Positions 25,274 through 34,981 of a DNA stretch of 64,000 nucleotides are shown here, in pieces. Position 1 is the stretch's first letter. The number at the start of each line of letters is the position of its first letter. The notes under the pieces are model-generated. The model saw nothing but the letters and a program-made list of their open reading frames with translations, was not told where the DNA came from and did not search any database. A program made the position numbers and the translations under genes. This DNA comes from an uncultured Eubacteriales bacterium (GTDB lineage Bacteria > Bacillota > Clostridia > Oscillospirales > Oscillospiraceae), in contig UROF01000001.1 of assembly GCA_900549475.1 (NCBI GenBank), forward strand, positions 203,346 to 267,345. The letters are read 5' to 3'.

Positions 25274-25761
25274 TTACCCTTCACTCCAGACATAGCCGCA
25301 TTGACACGGCCTTCTACCTGCTCATAGTCCTGTCCCAGGACCAGAACGATCTCTGAGATCAAAATCTGCTTTGCTGTGTGCAGCATCTTCCTCTCCCCGG
25401 TGGAAAGGCTCTGCTGGCTGTCCCGAAAAGCCAGTCCTTTGATGACTCGGGCCACCTCATAGATATCTCCGCTTTTCAGCCGCTGGAGGTTTTCCCGATA
25501 CCGGCGGTTCCAATTGCTGGTCATTTCCGTATCCATGGCAGGCAGCGCAGCCAACAGGCGGTCCGCTTCCTCCTGCCCCACGATCCGGCGCAGCCCTACC
25601 GTCCCGCTGGATAGGACCGGGATCTTCAATACCAAGCCGCCAACAGACATCCGAAACACATAGTAGTCCTGGACAGTCCCCGCTATTTTCTCCCGGACGA
25701 CGTCGGAAATGATCCCTGCGCCGTGCATGGGGTGGACCACCTTGTCCCCTATGCAAAACAT
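25270..25761 (-). CDS. CarD-family transcriptional regulator
   Basis: 163 aa. The N-terminal Tudor-like RNA polymerase-interacting domain (about 2-60) begins FCIGDKVVHPMHGAGII, and a helical domain follows. CarD proteins bind RNA polymerase beta and stabilise open complexes. The carD-ispD-ispF order is conserved in Firmicutes. It has its own promoter (25839-25867) but only a weak ribosome binding site (AAAGGCGG). Confidence 0.92.
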   Translation of the reverse strand: MFCIGDKVVHPMHGAGIISDVVREKIAGTVQDYYVFRMSVGGLVLKIPVLSSGTVGLRRIVGQEEADRLLAALPAMDTEMTSNWNRRYRENLQRLKSGDIYEVARVIKGLAFRDSQQSLSTGERKMLHTAKQILISEIVLVLGQDYEQVEGRVNAAMSGVKGK

Positions 25762-25838
25762 ATTCTACCCGCCTTTCCCTCCAGTACACATTTTCACCAG
25801 CAGCAGCTATTTTCCTAAAAACGCACATCTTTTGCTTT

Positions 25839-25867
25839 ATTGTACCCCGTATTGGTCAAAATTTCAA
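25839..25867 (-). promoter_or_regulatory. sigma-A-type promoter of carD-ispD-ispF
   Basis: On the minus strand TTGAAA (25862-25867) and TACAAT (25839-25844) with a 17-bp spacer, about 78 bp before the carD start. Confidence 0.7.
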
Positions 25868-25910
25868 GGTTAATTACAGAAAGAGACATAGCGCTGGCAG
25901 TCCCTGCTGC

Positions 25911-25946
25911 GAAAAAAAGGCAGGCAGCATGATATGCTGCCTGCCT
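25911..25946 (-). terminator. rho-independent terminator after ispH-S1
   Basis: A perfect 13-bp stem (25918-25930 with 25934-25946), three-base loop, followed on the minus strand by seven T. It lies 39 bp after the stop. Confidence 0.93.
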
Positions 25947-25984
25947 TCTGTTCTTATTTTGTTTCGCGGATAGCCTCTGCAGAA

Positions 25985-27934
25985 TTACTCCGCATCCTCG
26001 TCAGCGGCGGCGGGAGCGGGAGCCAGCAGAGCACGGATGGACAGGGAGATCTTCTTCTTCTCCTCATCCACAGCGGTGATCTTGGCATCCACTACCTGGC
26101 CCTCGCTGAGGACATCACCGGGCTTCTCGATCCGGCGATCAGCGATCTGGGAGATGTGGATCAGACCATCCACACCGGGAACGACCTCGGCAAAGGCGCC
26201 GAACTGCATCAGCTTCACGATGCGAACGGAAGCCACATCGCCAACCTTGTAGGTATCCATAAACACCTGCCAGGGATTGGTGGAACGATCCTTTACGCCC
26301 AGAGAGATCTTCTTCTTCTCAGCGTCGAAGGAGATGACGTACACATCCAGCGTATCGCCCACGGACACCACTTCGGAGGGATGCTTGATGCGGCTCCAGG
26401 ACAGATCGGAGATATGTACCATACCGTCCACACCACCGATGTCTACGAACACGCCGTAGCTGGTCATGCTCTTGACCGTACCGGTATAGTGCTTGCCCAC
26501 CTCGATGCCGGCCCAAACAGCGGCGGCAGCGGCCTGACGGGCTTCCTGCTGAACAGCCTTGATGGAACCCACCACACGGCGGCGGGCACGGTTGACCTCG
26601 GTGATGCGCAGAGAGACCTTCTGCTTGAGCAGCTGGCTCATAGCGGCGTCACGGGGCAGGCCGGACTGGGAAGCGGGAACAAAGACGCGAACGCCCTTGA
26701 CAAATACCACGATACCGCCCTTGTTCTCCTCGGTGACAACGCCCTCGAGAACTTCCTTGGTGTTGCAGGCCTCCTCAATGGTCTCCCACACCTTGGCTAC
26801 ATCCAGGCGCTTCTTGGACAGGGTGGCGTAACCCTCGATATCGTTGACGCGGATCACAAACAGCTCCACTTCGTCGCCGACCTTGACCACATCCTCGGGC
26901 TTCATGGTGGGGTCATCCGTCAGCTGGTCCACAGGGATGTAACCGGCCTGCTTGCAGCCCAGGTCCACGTGGACTTCCGTGGGGGTAATGGCGGTGACCA
27001 CGCCGGTTACCTTATCTCCTGTATTTAAAGTATTGGTATACTGTTCAAACATTTCGGCAAAATTTTCCATGCCTTCGCCAGGGATTTTTTCTTCACTCAT
27101 CGTCTTTTTGACCTCCTTTATGATGCTCGCAGGCGTGGAGGCCCCCGCCGTCAGGCCAGCCACGGAACATCCGGACAAGGCCTGCCTGGGAAGCCCGTCC
27201 ACGTTTTCGATCTGGAAAACACGGGGGCAATACTGGCGGCAGATATCTGTCAGGTGTTTCGTGTTGGCGCTTTTCGGATCGCCAACCACCACCATAACGT
27301 CCACTTTGGCGGCAATTTCAGCGGCCTCAGTTTGTCGTATATGCGTAGCACTACATATTGTATCAAATATTTTCAGATTTGTACACTCTTTTTTTAGAAT
27401 TTTCAAAGAACTTTCCCAAACTTCCCGGATTAGGGTGGTCTGAGCTACCACTGTAAACCGTGTTTTCCCTGCATCCGGCGCGGTAAGGAGCCATTGCTCC
27501 ACGTCCTCCGCGCCCCGGAACACCAGCAAATTCCGGCACCAGCCTGCCACACCCCGCACCTCCGGATGGTCAGGATCGCCGATCATCACACACTGCCGTC
27601 CCTCATCATCTGCCTGGGAAACGATCTGATGGACCCGGGCTACCTTAGGGCAAGTGGCGTCCACCACCCGGGCTCCCCTGGCCTCCAGAATCTCATACAC
27701 CGCCCGGCCAGCCCCGTGGGCCCGCAGAAGTACATTGTCACCCTGTTCCGCCTGATGGGGATCATCGATCTGGACCATTCCCCGGGAAACAAGCTCCTCC
27801 ATCACATGGTCATTATGTATCACACAGCCTAGCATCCGGGGCTTTTCTGCGGACGAGGCCAGTTCCTCCGCCATCCGCACCGCCCGGTCCACACCAAAGC
27901 AGAAGCCGGCGCTGTTGGCCACCATTACTTCCAT
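25985..27934 (-). CDS. ispH: Fused HMBPP reductase IspH and ribosomal protein S1
   Basis: 649 aa. Residues 1-275 are IspH, the last MEP step making IPP and DMAPP: cluster cysteines C12, C95 and C194, with H40, H73 and H123 and the H-P-E pair after it. Residues 300-649 hold four S1 RNA-binding repeats (about 305-375, 390-458, 478-546, 560-632). Such fusions are known in Clostridia and relatives. At the junction, codons for IKEVKK spell AAAGGAGGT ten bases before Met279, so S1 alone may also be made. The start overlaps the plsC stop by ten bases. Confidence 0.95.
   Translation of the reverse strand: MEVMVANSAGFCFGVDRAVRMAEELASSAEKPRMLGCVIHNDHVMEELVSRGMVQIDDPHQAEQGDNVLLRAHGAGRAVYEILEARGARVVDATCPKVARVHQIVSQADDEGRQCVMIGDPDHPEVRGVAGWCRNLLVFRGAEDVEQWLLTAPDAGKTRFTVVAQTTLIREVWESSLKILKKECTNLKIFDTICSATHIRQTEAAEIAAKVDVMVVVGDPKSANTKHLTDICRQYCPRVFQIENVDGLPRQALSGCSVAGLTAGASTPASIIKEVKKTMSEEKIPGEGMENFAEMFEQYTNTLNTGDKVTGVVTAITPTEVHVDLGCKQAGYIPVDQLTDDPTMKPEDVVKVGDEVELFVIRVNDIEGYATLSKKRLDVAKVWETIEEACNTKEVLEGVVTEENKGGIVVFVKGVRVFVPASQSGLPRDAAMSQLLKQKVSLRITEVNRARRRVVGSIKAVQQEARQAAAAAVWAGIEVGKHYTGTVKSMTSYGVFVDIGGVDGMVHISDLSWSRIKHPSEVVSVGDTLDVYVISFDAEKKKISLGVKDRSTNPWQVFMDTYKVGDVASVRIVKLMQFGAFAEVVPGVDGLIHISQIADRRIEKPGDVLSEGQVVDAKITAVDEEKKKISLSIRALLAPAPAAADEDAE
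27100..27119 (-). promoter_or_regulatory. internal ribosome binding site and start for S1 alone
   Basis: AAAGGAGGT at 27111-27119 (minus strand) is a near-complete anti-SD match, ten bases before an in-frame ATG at 27098-27100, the 279th codon of the ispH-S1 fusion. Translation from here gives a 371-aa four-domain S1 protein. Use of this start is inferred. Confidence 0.5.
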
Positions 27935-28524
27935 CCATCCACCTCAGCCAAGTCGTAGATCCTGGCCAGGATCTCTTCCGCCGCCTGATGGTTTTCCTCA
28001 GGAGTGGGCCGACGGCCGGCGATCACCGGGCGGTAGGGCTCTCCGAATACAATAGTCGTACGGCGGAGGAACTTATGCTTTCCGCCGCAGTAGATCGGCA
28101 CCATCGGCGTACCGGTACGGGTGGCCATCACCGTAACGCCGCCCTTGGCATCCGCATCCCCCTGGTGTTCCACCCGGGTACCCTCCGGAAACACCAGCAG
28201 ACGGCGTCCATCCGTCAACGCCTTCATTGCCGTTTTCATGGCCACCAGATCGTTGCCTCCCCGCTTTACCGGAAAAGCACCCAGCTTCCGGATAATGGGC
28301 CCCAGCAATGGGATGCGGAACAGAGAATCCTTCCCCATAAAGGACAAACGGGAGTCATTGGGCAGGCTCACAGCGATCAGAACCGGGTCCCAGCCGCTGG
28401 CGTGGTTGGCACACAGCAGCGCTCCTCCCTCGGGAAGATTCTCCAGTCCCACTACCTTATGGGGAAACAAAAGGCAGACCAGAGGCTTAACAAACAGATA
28501 TGCGATATGAAAAAAACGGTTCAT
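27925..28524 (-). CDS. plsC: 1-acyl-sn-glycerol-3-phosphate acyltransferase
   Basis: 199 aa. It adds the second acyl chain in phosphatidic acid synthesis at the inner face of the membrane. The catalytic NHxxxxD motif is NHASGWD at about 40-46 and the phosphate-binding motif is FPEGTR at about 112-117; a hydrophobic N-terminal stretch anchors it. It overlaps cmk by four bases and ispH-S1 by ten. Confidence 0.94.
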   Translation of the reverse strand: MNRFFHIAYLFVKPLVCLLFPHKVVGLENLPEGGALLCANHASGWDPVLIAVSLPNDSRLSFMGKDSLFRIPLLGPIIRKLGAFPVKRGGNDLVAMKTAMKALTDGRRLLVFPEGTRVEHQGDADAKGGVTVMATRTGTPMVPIYCGGKHKFLRRTTIVFGEPYRPVIAGRRPTPEENHQAAEEILARIYDLAEVDGWK

Positions 28525-29207
28525 TGGCCCAAACGCTCCTTAATGATCTCGAGGATCTGCTCCCGGCTCCGCTCAAAGGTATTGCCGGTGGTGTCCAGAT
28601 ACACCGCATCCTCCGCTGCCCGCAGCGGCGCGGCGGCCCGGCGGGAATCGTTGTCATCCCGCTGCCGGATCTCTTCCAGCAGCTCATCAAAATTCTTGGG
28701 AGTTCCCCGGTCATTCAGTTCCTCCCAGCGGCGGCGGGCCCGGTCCTCCACACTGGCAGTAAGGAAGATCTTCACATCTGCCTGGGGCAGCACCACGGTC
28801 CCGATGTCCCGGCCGTCCATCACCACACTATTTCGACGGGCCATATCCCGCTGCATATCCATCAAAAAGGCCCGCACCTCCGGCAGGGCAGACACCCGGG
28901 AGGCATACATGGAGATCTGAGGCAGACGGATCTCCTTTGTCACATCCTCCCCATTCAGGTACATCCGCTGAAGGCCGTCTGTGTCATAATCCATGGAAAT
29001 ATTGATCCGGGGCAGAAGGGCGCAGATGTCCTCCTTGGCGTCGGGATCGATCCCCTGCTTCCAGGCGCAATACCCCACGGTGCGGTAAATAGCGCCGGTA
29101 TCCACATATACCGCCCCCAGCTCCCGGGCCACACTGCGGGCCAGGGTACTCTTTCCCGCTCCGCTGGGACCATCGATGGCAACAGCAAAGCGCTTTGTCT
29201 CTTCCAT
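28521..29207 (-). CDS. cmk: Cytidylate kinase
   Basis: 228 aa. It phosphorylates CMP and dCMP. P-loop DGPSGAGKST at 12-21, VDTGAIYRTVGY after it and DGRDIGTVVLPQA in the middle are family motifs. The cmk-plsC-ispH-S1 order is widespread in Clostridia. It follows the flavoprotein gene by 21 bp. Confidence 0.96.
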   Translation of the reverse strand: MEETKRFAVAIDGPSGAGKSTLARSVARELGAVYVDTGAIYRTVGYCAWKQGIDPDAKEDICALLPRINISMDYDTDGLQRMYLNGEDVTKEIRLPQISMYASRVSALPEVRAFLMDMQRDMARRNSVVMDGRDIGTVVLPQADVKIFLTASVEDRARRRWEELNDRGTPKNFDELLEEIRQRDDNDSRRAAAPLRAAEDAVYLDTTGNTFERSREQILEIIKERLGQ

Positions 29208-29228
29208 AGCGATTCCTCTCTTCCCCGC

Positions 29229-30470
29229 TCAGTCAGACCAGGCGGCCTGGGCCGCGGAGGTCCCGGCCAGATGGCCGGTAGACCAGGCGATCTGCAAATT
29301 GAATCCACCGGTATAAGCGTCCACATCCAGGACCTCACCGGCAAAATACAGCCCCGGCAGCAGCCGGGACTCCATGGTGGAGGGATTTACCTCTCCCACC
29401 GCCACGCCTCCGGCAGTGACGATGGCCTCCTCTACCGGCCGCGGGCCGGTGATCTCCACCGGCAGGGCCTTCAGCAATTTCAGAATCTGTTCCCGCTGTT
29501 CCCGGGTAATGTCGTGGACCTTCTGACGGGGCGGCACCCCAGTCAGTTCCACAAAGGGTTCGATCAGTTTCTTCGGCAGCAGCTCATCCAAAGCGTTGAT
29601 AAAGTCGCTGTTCTGTCTGCGCTGGAAATCACTCAGCAGCCGCTTATCCAAAGCCGCCGTATCCAAAGCAGGCTTGAGATCGACCTCAATCCGGTACCGC
29701 TTCCGGCCAAAATGCCGCATATGGGCAGAGGCCGACAGTACCAGAGGTCCACTGACACCGAAGTGGGTGAACAGCATCTCCCCCAGTTCCTCGTATATCT
29801 TTCTGTCATCCTCGTAGGCCCGCAGAGTCACGTTCCTAAGGCTCAGCCCCTGGAGACGCGGACAAAGCTCCCCGGCGGCGCACAGAGGCACCAGGGAGCC
29901 TCGCAGTTCTGTCACAGTATGCCCCACAGAACGGGCCAGCCGGTAGCCGTCCCCGGTACTGCCAGTGAGGGGATAGGATACACCGCCGGTAGCTATGATC
30001 ACCCGTGGGGCTTCCCGCCGCCCATGGGCGCAGATGACGCCCCGCAGGGCACCGTCCTCCACCACCAGGGCCTCCGCCCGGTCCCGCACCAACTCTACAG
30101 AGAGCTCCCGAAGGTATTTCTCCAGGGCAGCACTGATGTCAAAGGAGCGGTCTGACACCGGAAACACCCGGTTCCCCCGCTCCGTTTTCAGCGGCACGCC
30201 GCGGCTCTCAAAAAAGTCCATCACATCGCTGGGATCATACTGGGAAAAAGCGCTGTAAAGGAATTTGCCATTACAGCACATTTTCCCCTGCAATTCTGCC
30301 GCAGCACAGTTGTTGGTCACATTGCAGCGGCCTTTTCCGGTAATATTCAGTTTTTTACCCAGACGCTCGTTGGGCTCCAGCAGACACACCCGGGCGCCGT
30401 TTTCCGCGGCGGCAATGGCCGCCATCATCCCCGCGGGGCCGCCGCCGATCACAATCACATCATATTTCAT
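29229..30470 (-). CDS. HI0933/BaiN-type FAD-dependent flavoprotein
   Basis: 413 aa. Rossmann FAD-binding start KYDVIVIGGGPAGMMAA, then the family motif NITGKGRCNVTN at about 43-54, GGVSYPLTGSTGDGY mid-chain and the C-terminal LYFAGEVLDVDAYTGGFNLQIAWSTG. Homologs include B. subtilis YtfP and BaiN of bile-acid-dehydroxylating Clostridium; the general substrate is unknown, so a bile acid role should not be assumed. The ATG at 30470 fits the family; it overlaps the RpiR gene by 11 bases and has only a weak binding site. Confidence 0.9.
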   Translation of the reverse strand: MKYDVIVIGGGPAGMMAAIAAAENGARVCLLEPNERLGKKLNITGKGRCNVTNNCAAAELQGKMCCNGKFLYSAFSQYDPSDVMDFFESRGVPLKTERGNRVFPVSDRSFDISAALEKYLRELSVELVRDRAEALVVEDGALRGVICAHGRREAPRVIIATGGVSYPLTGSTGDGYRLARSVGHTVTELRGSLVPLCAAGELCPRLQGLSLRNVTLRAYEDDRKIYEELGEMLFTHFGVSGPLVLSASAHMRHFGRKRYRIEVDLKPALDTAALDKRLLSDFQRRQNSDFINALDELLPKKLIEPFVELTGVPPRQKVHDITREQREQILKLLKALPVEITGPRPVEEAIVTAGGVAVGEVNPSTMESRLLPGLYFAGEVLDVDAYTGGFNLQIAWSTGHLAGTSAAQAAWSD

Positions 30471-31326
30471 CGCTCTGTCCAAATACACCATATTCATCCC
30501 AGATCCCTTCCAGACGATCAAAGATCTGGGCAATGTCTGCATCCTTCCGATGGCCTGCCGCCACGATCAGGGCGTTAAGCAAGCTGAAGGGCGCCACCAG
30601 GGAGTCCACGAAGGAGATCATGTCACTGCTGGCCAGAAGCGAAGTGGAGGCCATGGGGTACAGTGGTGACAGCGAGCTGTCGGTAATGGCCACCACATCC
30701 GCCCCCCGGTCGTGAGCAAACCGCACGCCCTTTACCGTGGACTGGGAGTAACGGGGAAAGCTGATACCGATCAGCACATCCCCCGGACCGATCCGCAGGA
30801 TGCTCTCCAGAATATCTCCCGCACTGTTGCTGGTGACCAGGGTCACGTTATCAAAAATCAGGTGGAAATAAAAGTGCAGATATCCCGCCAGGAAGGAGCT
30901 GGAGCGGACCCCCAGGATATAGATGTGCCTGGCCCCTATCAGCTTATCTACAACGCGCTCAAAAGCGGAGCGGTCCACGCTCTCGATAGCAGAGCGGATC
31001 TTATCCATATCCGTCTGCAGCACTGTAGTCACCACATCGGAACCAAACAGCCGGTCATTGGAGGCCCGGATACGCTGAATGGAGGTGAGCTTGCTGCGGA
31101 CGATCTCCTGAAGGGCTTTCTGCATGGCAGGATAGCCGTCATAGCCAAGTTCCGCCGCAAAACGGACTACAGTGGACTCGCTGACCCCCACCACAGTCCC
31201 CAGCTTGTTGGCCGTCATAAAGGCCGCCTTGTCGTAATCCGACAAGATATAGGCGGCGATCCGCCGCTGTCCTTTGGAGAAGCCGGTCATACTCTCCTGA
31301 ATAATATGCAACACATCCCTGGTCAT
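30460..31326 (-). CDS. MurR/RpiR-family transcriptional regulator
   Basis: 288 aa. An N-terminal HTH (about 1-77, with TANKLGTVVGVSESTVVRFAAELG as recognition region) and a C-terminal SIS domain (about 120-255) that binds a phosphosugar. The ligand cannot be told from the sequence. It is the first gene of a run including the flavoprotein, cmk, plsC and ispH-S1, driven by the promoter at 31366-31394. Confidence 0.9.
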   Translation of the reverse strand: MTRDVLHIIQESMTGFSKGQRRIAAYILSDYDKAAFMTANKLGTVVGVSESTVVRFAAELGYDGYPAMQKALQEIVRSKLTSIQRIRASNDRLFGSDVVTTVLQTDMDKIRSAIESVDRSAFERVVDKLIGARHIYILGVRSSSFLAGYLHFYFHLIFDNVTLVTSNSAGDILESILRIGPGDVLIGISFPRYSQSTVKGVRFAHDRGADVVAITDSSLSPLYPMASTSLLASSDMISFVDSLVAPFSLLNALIVAAGHRKDADIAQIFDRLEGIWDEYGVFGQSDEI

Positions 31327-31365
31327 CTCTGCCTGTCCTCCGCCGGTAAATACTCATTCTCTGCT

Positions 31366-31394
31366 ATCATATACAAGTTTTAGGAAAAGCACAA
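31366..31394 (-). promoter_or_regulatory. sigma-A-type promoter of the rpiR-like operon
   Basis: On the minus strand TTGTGC (31389-31394) and TATGAT (31366-31371), spacer 17 bp, about 40 bp before the start codon. Confidence 0.6.
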
Positions 31395-31423
31395 GAGCAA
31401 ACTGGCAAATCCCGCAAAAATCG

Positions 31424-34400
31424 TCATAGCTCTACTGTCTGTCCCGTGCGGAAGAAATACAGCACCTGCCGTTTTACCGGCAGTTCCAGGATCTGCTCCA
31501 GAGCCCGGCTGTAGACACGGATCTGGGGACGGTAGGCCTCGACCCGCTCCGCCAGGTTGGACTCCGTCACCCCGTCGGTCTTGAAGTCCACCACGGTGAC
31601 CGCACCGTCTCTTACAGCAAATAGGTCCACTACACCCTGGAGAAGCACCTCCTCATCCTCCCTCAGGCCGGGATAGTACTCCCCGGCAGGGACCAGAAGG
31701 CTGAAGCGATATTCCCGTTCCACCCGCTCTGCCTGCCGCAGTTCCTCCGCCAACGGCGACGCCAGAAAGCGGCGGATGGACGGGCGGTCTATCACCTGAG
31801 CCTGCTCCTGGGTCAGAAGCCGCCTAAAGAGCAGATCATCAATGACAGCGTCCACATCCCCGTCCAGAGGCAGATACTGCATCACCAGATGGGTTGCGGT
31901 TCCCCGCTCCTCCGGCGCCAAAGGCAGCTTTCCTGAGAGGAACATGGGCGCGGCCAAGGGCCGATGCACATAGGGCTTTACTGTATGCTCCGCGATCTCC
32001 TGATCCTTCTCCCGGCCCTTGAGCTGGGTAGCAGTAAGCTTGGTGGGGGCGGCACAGGCAGCAGCCCAGGGGTAAACATAGCCAAGGGCCTCCCGATCCG
32101 CCTCCGGCCCCAACCGGTCAGGCGCTGTCTCCGGTGATGCTTCGGTCTGGGGAGGCGCATCGGACTCCTCCCCCATCTCGTGAAACATTACTGTCCAGGG
32201 CAGGTCCTCTGTCAGAGCCCACTCTCCCTCCTCCATACCAGCCATAGTCCGCAAAGATGTTGCCTCCCGCCGCCGCAGCAGGGGCAGCAGCACCCACTCC
32301 GCCATGGATTTGGCGCCGTCCACCGTCTCCGGCGGTACCGGGAGCTCGGAGAGGGCGGTAAGGTCCTTGAGCTTCTTCTCCGGCGAGGACATAGAGGCCA
32401 CCATGATCAGCTTTTCCTTGGCCCGGGTCATTCCTACATAGAGGAGGCGCATCTCCTCTGCCCGCATCTCCCGGCTCAGCCGTCCGCCCACAGCCCGGTG
32501 AGCCGCCGTGGGGTAGCGGATGTGCCGGTCCAGATCGATGAACATGGGCCCGAGGCCCAGCTGGGGGTGGACCAGCACCGGCGACTGAAAATCCATACGG
32601 TTGAAGGCCTTGTCCAGGTCCGTCAGGAACACAATGGGAAATTCCAGTCCCTTGGAGCGGTGGATGCTCATGATCTGCACACCGCTTGCGGCACTGCCGG
32701 TGGATACCACCGGCTGCTGACCGTTTTCCAGCAGCCGCCGCAGCTGGGACACAAAGGCAAAGAGGCCCCGATACCCCGCCTGCTCAAAGGAACGGGCGTA
32801 CTCACAGAGGGTAATAAGGTTCTCCCGCCGCTGCTCACCGCCCTCCATAGCACCGAAGATCCCCAGGATATTCAGCCGGTCAAAGATCCGCCACAGGAGG
32901 CTGTGGACGCTGAGGTCCTTGGCCTCCCCCCGCAGCAGCGCCAGCTGATCCAGGAAGGAGCGGCTGTCCTCTGCCTCGTCGGCCTCCAGAGCGACGTAAA
33001 AGTCTCCCTGTGGGTGGCGTCCCCGGATCACCGCCAGCCGGTCCGGAGAAAAACCGAACACCGGGGAACGGAGAACGGCGATGAGGGGCACATCCTGCCG
33101 GGGATTGTCCAGGATCTGTAGGAACGAATAGACTACCGCCACCTCCATGGAGGCAAAAAAGTCCTCGCTCTCCTGAACAGCACAGGGCACCCCTTCCTCC
33201 GCCATGGCCCGCAAATAGTGGCGCAGACGGGGCCCTGGGGAGCGCATCAGAACTGCCATATCCTCCGCCCGGCAGGGCCGCAGGGCTCCGGTATCCTCGT
33301 CCGTGACCGGATATCCCTGCTCCAGCAGGGATCGGATCTGCCGGGCCACCAGCCGGGCCTCTTCCAGGGGGCGGCTGGCTGGCCGCTCCTCTCCACGGGC
33401 CCGCGGTACGCCCAGCAAGTGAAATTCCACAGAGCAGTCCGTCCGCTCCGGCAGATAGTCCGCCCCGAAGTGGAGGGCCTCCTCCTCCCCGTAGTCCATC
33501 TCTCCCATCTCTTTGGACATAATGGCGCCGAACACAAAGTTGACCGCGTCCAGCACCGGCTGCCGGGAGCGGAAGTTTTTGGACAGCAGGATCTTGCGGG
33601 GTTCCCCTTTCGCCGCCTGGTCCGCCGGGGGATACTCTGTATATTTCTCCAGAAATATGGTGGGGTCCGCCAAGCGGAAGCGGTAAATGGACTGCTTCAC
33701 GTCTCCCACGGTGAAGAGACGGCATCCCCCCTGGGAGACCGCCTCGAAAATGCAGTTTTGGACCTGGTTGGTATCCTGGTACTCGTCCACCATCACCTCC
33801 AGGTACCGTCCGGACACGATCTCCGAGAGCTCCGTGGGCTGTCCGTCCTCCCCCAAGAGAAGCCGCACGGCGGCGTGCTCCTGGTCGGAGAAGTCGGTGA
33901 CGTTCCGCCGGAGCTTCTCCCCCTGGTAGGCCCGTCCGAAGGCAGCGCAGAGATCCAGCAGCGCCTCCATAGCCGGGGCACTGCGGCGGAGATCCTCCGC
34001 TGCCTCAGCGGCGGAGGCATCCAGAATGGCTTCCGCCTCCCTAATTTCCTTTTTGCAGCGGTTCCACTGGCTCTGAAGCTTGGCTTTCAGTTCCGGCGCC
34101 TCGCACTTGCGTACCGGGGACAGGCTGGGCCAGGAAAATGTCCAGGACATGGCGGCATCCCAGCCGCTGTCTGCTGCCGCTGCCAGGGCCTCCAGCCCCG
34201 CAGCCGCCGTCAGGAAAGCGGGTGCGTAGCCTTTGAGAAGCTTCTCGTCACAGGTTGCCTCCTCAGCACCCCGCCGCAGCAGATCCGCCCAGTGGCGGGC
34301 CTTCCGGCCCAGGGCGGCCAGCAGCTCCCGGCCATAGACCGTCTCCCCCACGTCGCTGGGGAGATCCTCCCAACTCTTCTTCTGCTCCTCCAGCCATTTT

Positions 34401-34981
34401 TCCGGGTAGGCGTGGCTCTGGATCTTGTCGTGAAGGGTCAGTACCAGCTCCTCCAGCCGTCCGTCGTCCCGGCCAAAACCGAAAGCGTCTGCCAGCAGCT
34501 CCGCCCCCGGGGTCATATCGGTATAGAATTCCTCCAGCACCCGGGGCAGCACCCGCCGCCGGAGAAGATCCGCCTCGCTCTCATCCAGCACCCGAAAATC
34601 TGCTGTCAGACCCCGGCCTTCGCCGAAGTCCAGCAGATGAACGTTCTCCCGGAGAAGAGCGGTACAGAAAGCATCGATGGTCTTGATATCCGCCTGGTAG
34701 ACCAGGAGAAGCTGCCGCTGAAGATGGCGGTCGCCGGGGCGCTCCGCCAGACGCTTGCCCAGTTCCTGGGCAATACGGCCCCGGAGCTCCGCCGCTGCCG
34801 CCCTGGTATAGGTGATGATGAGGAAGTCGTCCACATTGGCTTTCTCCTCCCCCAGCACCCGGCTGAACAGGCGGTCCACCAGGACCCGCGTCTTACCGCT
34901 GCCCGCGGCAGCGGACACCAGCAGCCGTCCGCCCCGGTCATCCACCACCGCCTGCTGCTCCCGTGTCAGCTGTACGCTCAT
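31424..34981 (-). CDS. addA: ATP-dependent helicase/nuclease subunit A
   Basis: 1185 aa. AddAB is the Firmicutes equivalent of RecBCD and resects double-strand breaks. A UvrD-type helicase with Walker A AAAGSGKTRVLVDRL near 24-38 is followed by the remaining SF1 motifs (VDEYQDTN, IHRSKGLEFP, LYVGMTRAKEKL). The C-terminal RecB-family nuclease carries VTVVDFKTDG about 55 residues from the end. The start overlaps the addB stop by four bases. Confidence 0.96.
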   Translation of the reverse strand: MSVQLTREQQAVVDDRGGRLLVSAAAGSGKTRVLVDRLFSRVLGEEKANVDDFLIITYTRAAAAELRGRIAQELGKRLAERPGDRHLQRQLLLVYQADIKTIDAFCTALLRENVHLLDFGEGRGLTADFRVLDESEADLLRRRVLPRVLEEFYTDMTPGAELLADAFGFGRDDGRLEELVLTLHDKIQSHAYPEKWLEEQKKSWEDLPSDVGETVYGRELLAALGRKARHWADLLRRGAEEATCDEKLLKGYAPAFLTAAAGLEALAAAADSGWDAAMSWTFSWPSLSPVRKCEAPELKAKLQSQWNRCKKEIREAEAILDASAAEAAEDLRRSAPAMEALLDLCAAFGRAYQGEKLRRNVTDFSDQEHAAVRLLLGEDGQPTELSEIVSGRYLEVMVDEYQDTNQVQNCIFEAVSQGGCRLFTVGDVKQSIYRFRLADPTIFLEKYTEYPPADQAAKGEPRKILLSKNFRSRQPVLDAVNFVFGAIMSKEMGEMDYGEEEALHFGADYLPERTDCSVEFHLLGVPRARGEERPASRPLEEARLVARQIRSLLEQGYPVTDEDTGALRPCRAEDMAVLMRSPGPRLRHYLRAMAEEGVPCAVQESEDFFASMEVAVVYSFLQILDNPRQDVPLIAVLRSPVFGFSPDRLAVIRGRHPQGDFYVALEADEAEDSRSFLDQLALLRGEAKDLSVHSLLWRIFDRLNILGIFGAMEGGEQRRENLITLCEYARSFEQAGYRGLFAFVSQLRRLLENGQQPVVSTGSAASGVQIMSIHRSKGLEFPIVFLTDLDKAFNRMDFQSPVLVHPQLGLGPMFIDLDRHIRYPTAAHRAVGGRLSREMRAEEMRLLYVGMTRAKEKLIMVASMSSPEKKLKDLTALSELPVPPETVDGAKSMAEWVLLPLLRRREATSLRTMAGMEEGEWALTEDLPWTVMFHEMGEESDAPPQTEASPETAPDRLGPEADREALGYVYPWAAACAAPTKLTATQLKGREKDQEIAEHTVKPYVHRPLAAPMFLSGKLPLAPEERGTATHLVMQYLPLDGDVDAVIDDLLFRRLLTQEQAQVIDRPSIRRFLASPLAEELRQAERVEREYRFSLLVPAGEYYPGLREDEEVLLQGVVDLFAVRDGAVTVVDFKTDGVTESNLAERVEAYRPQIRVYSRALEQILELPVKRQVLYFFRTGQTVEL

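Noticed and set aside
29229..30470. Bile acid enzyme BaiN
   Set aside because: The HI0933-type flavoprotein family is broad; no other bai genes are present, so a bile acid function is not supported.
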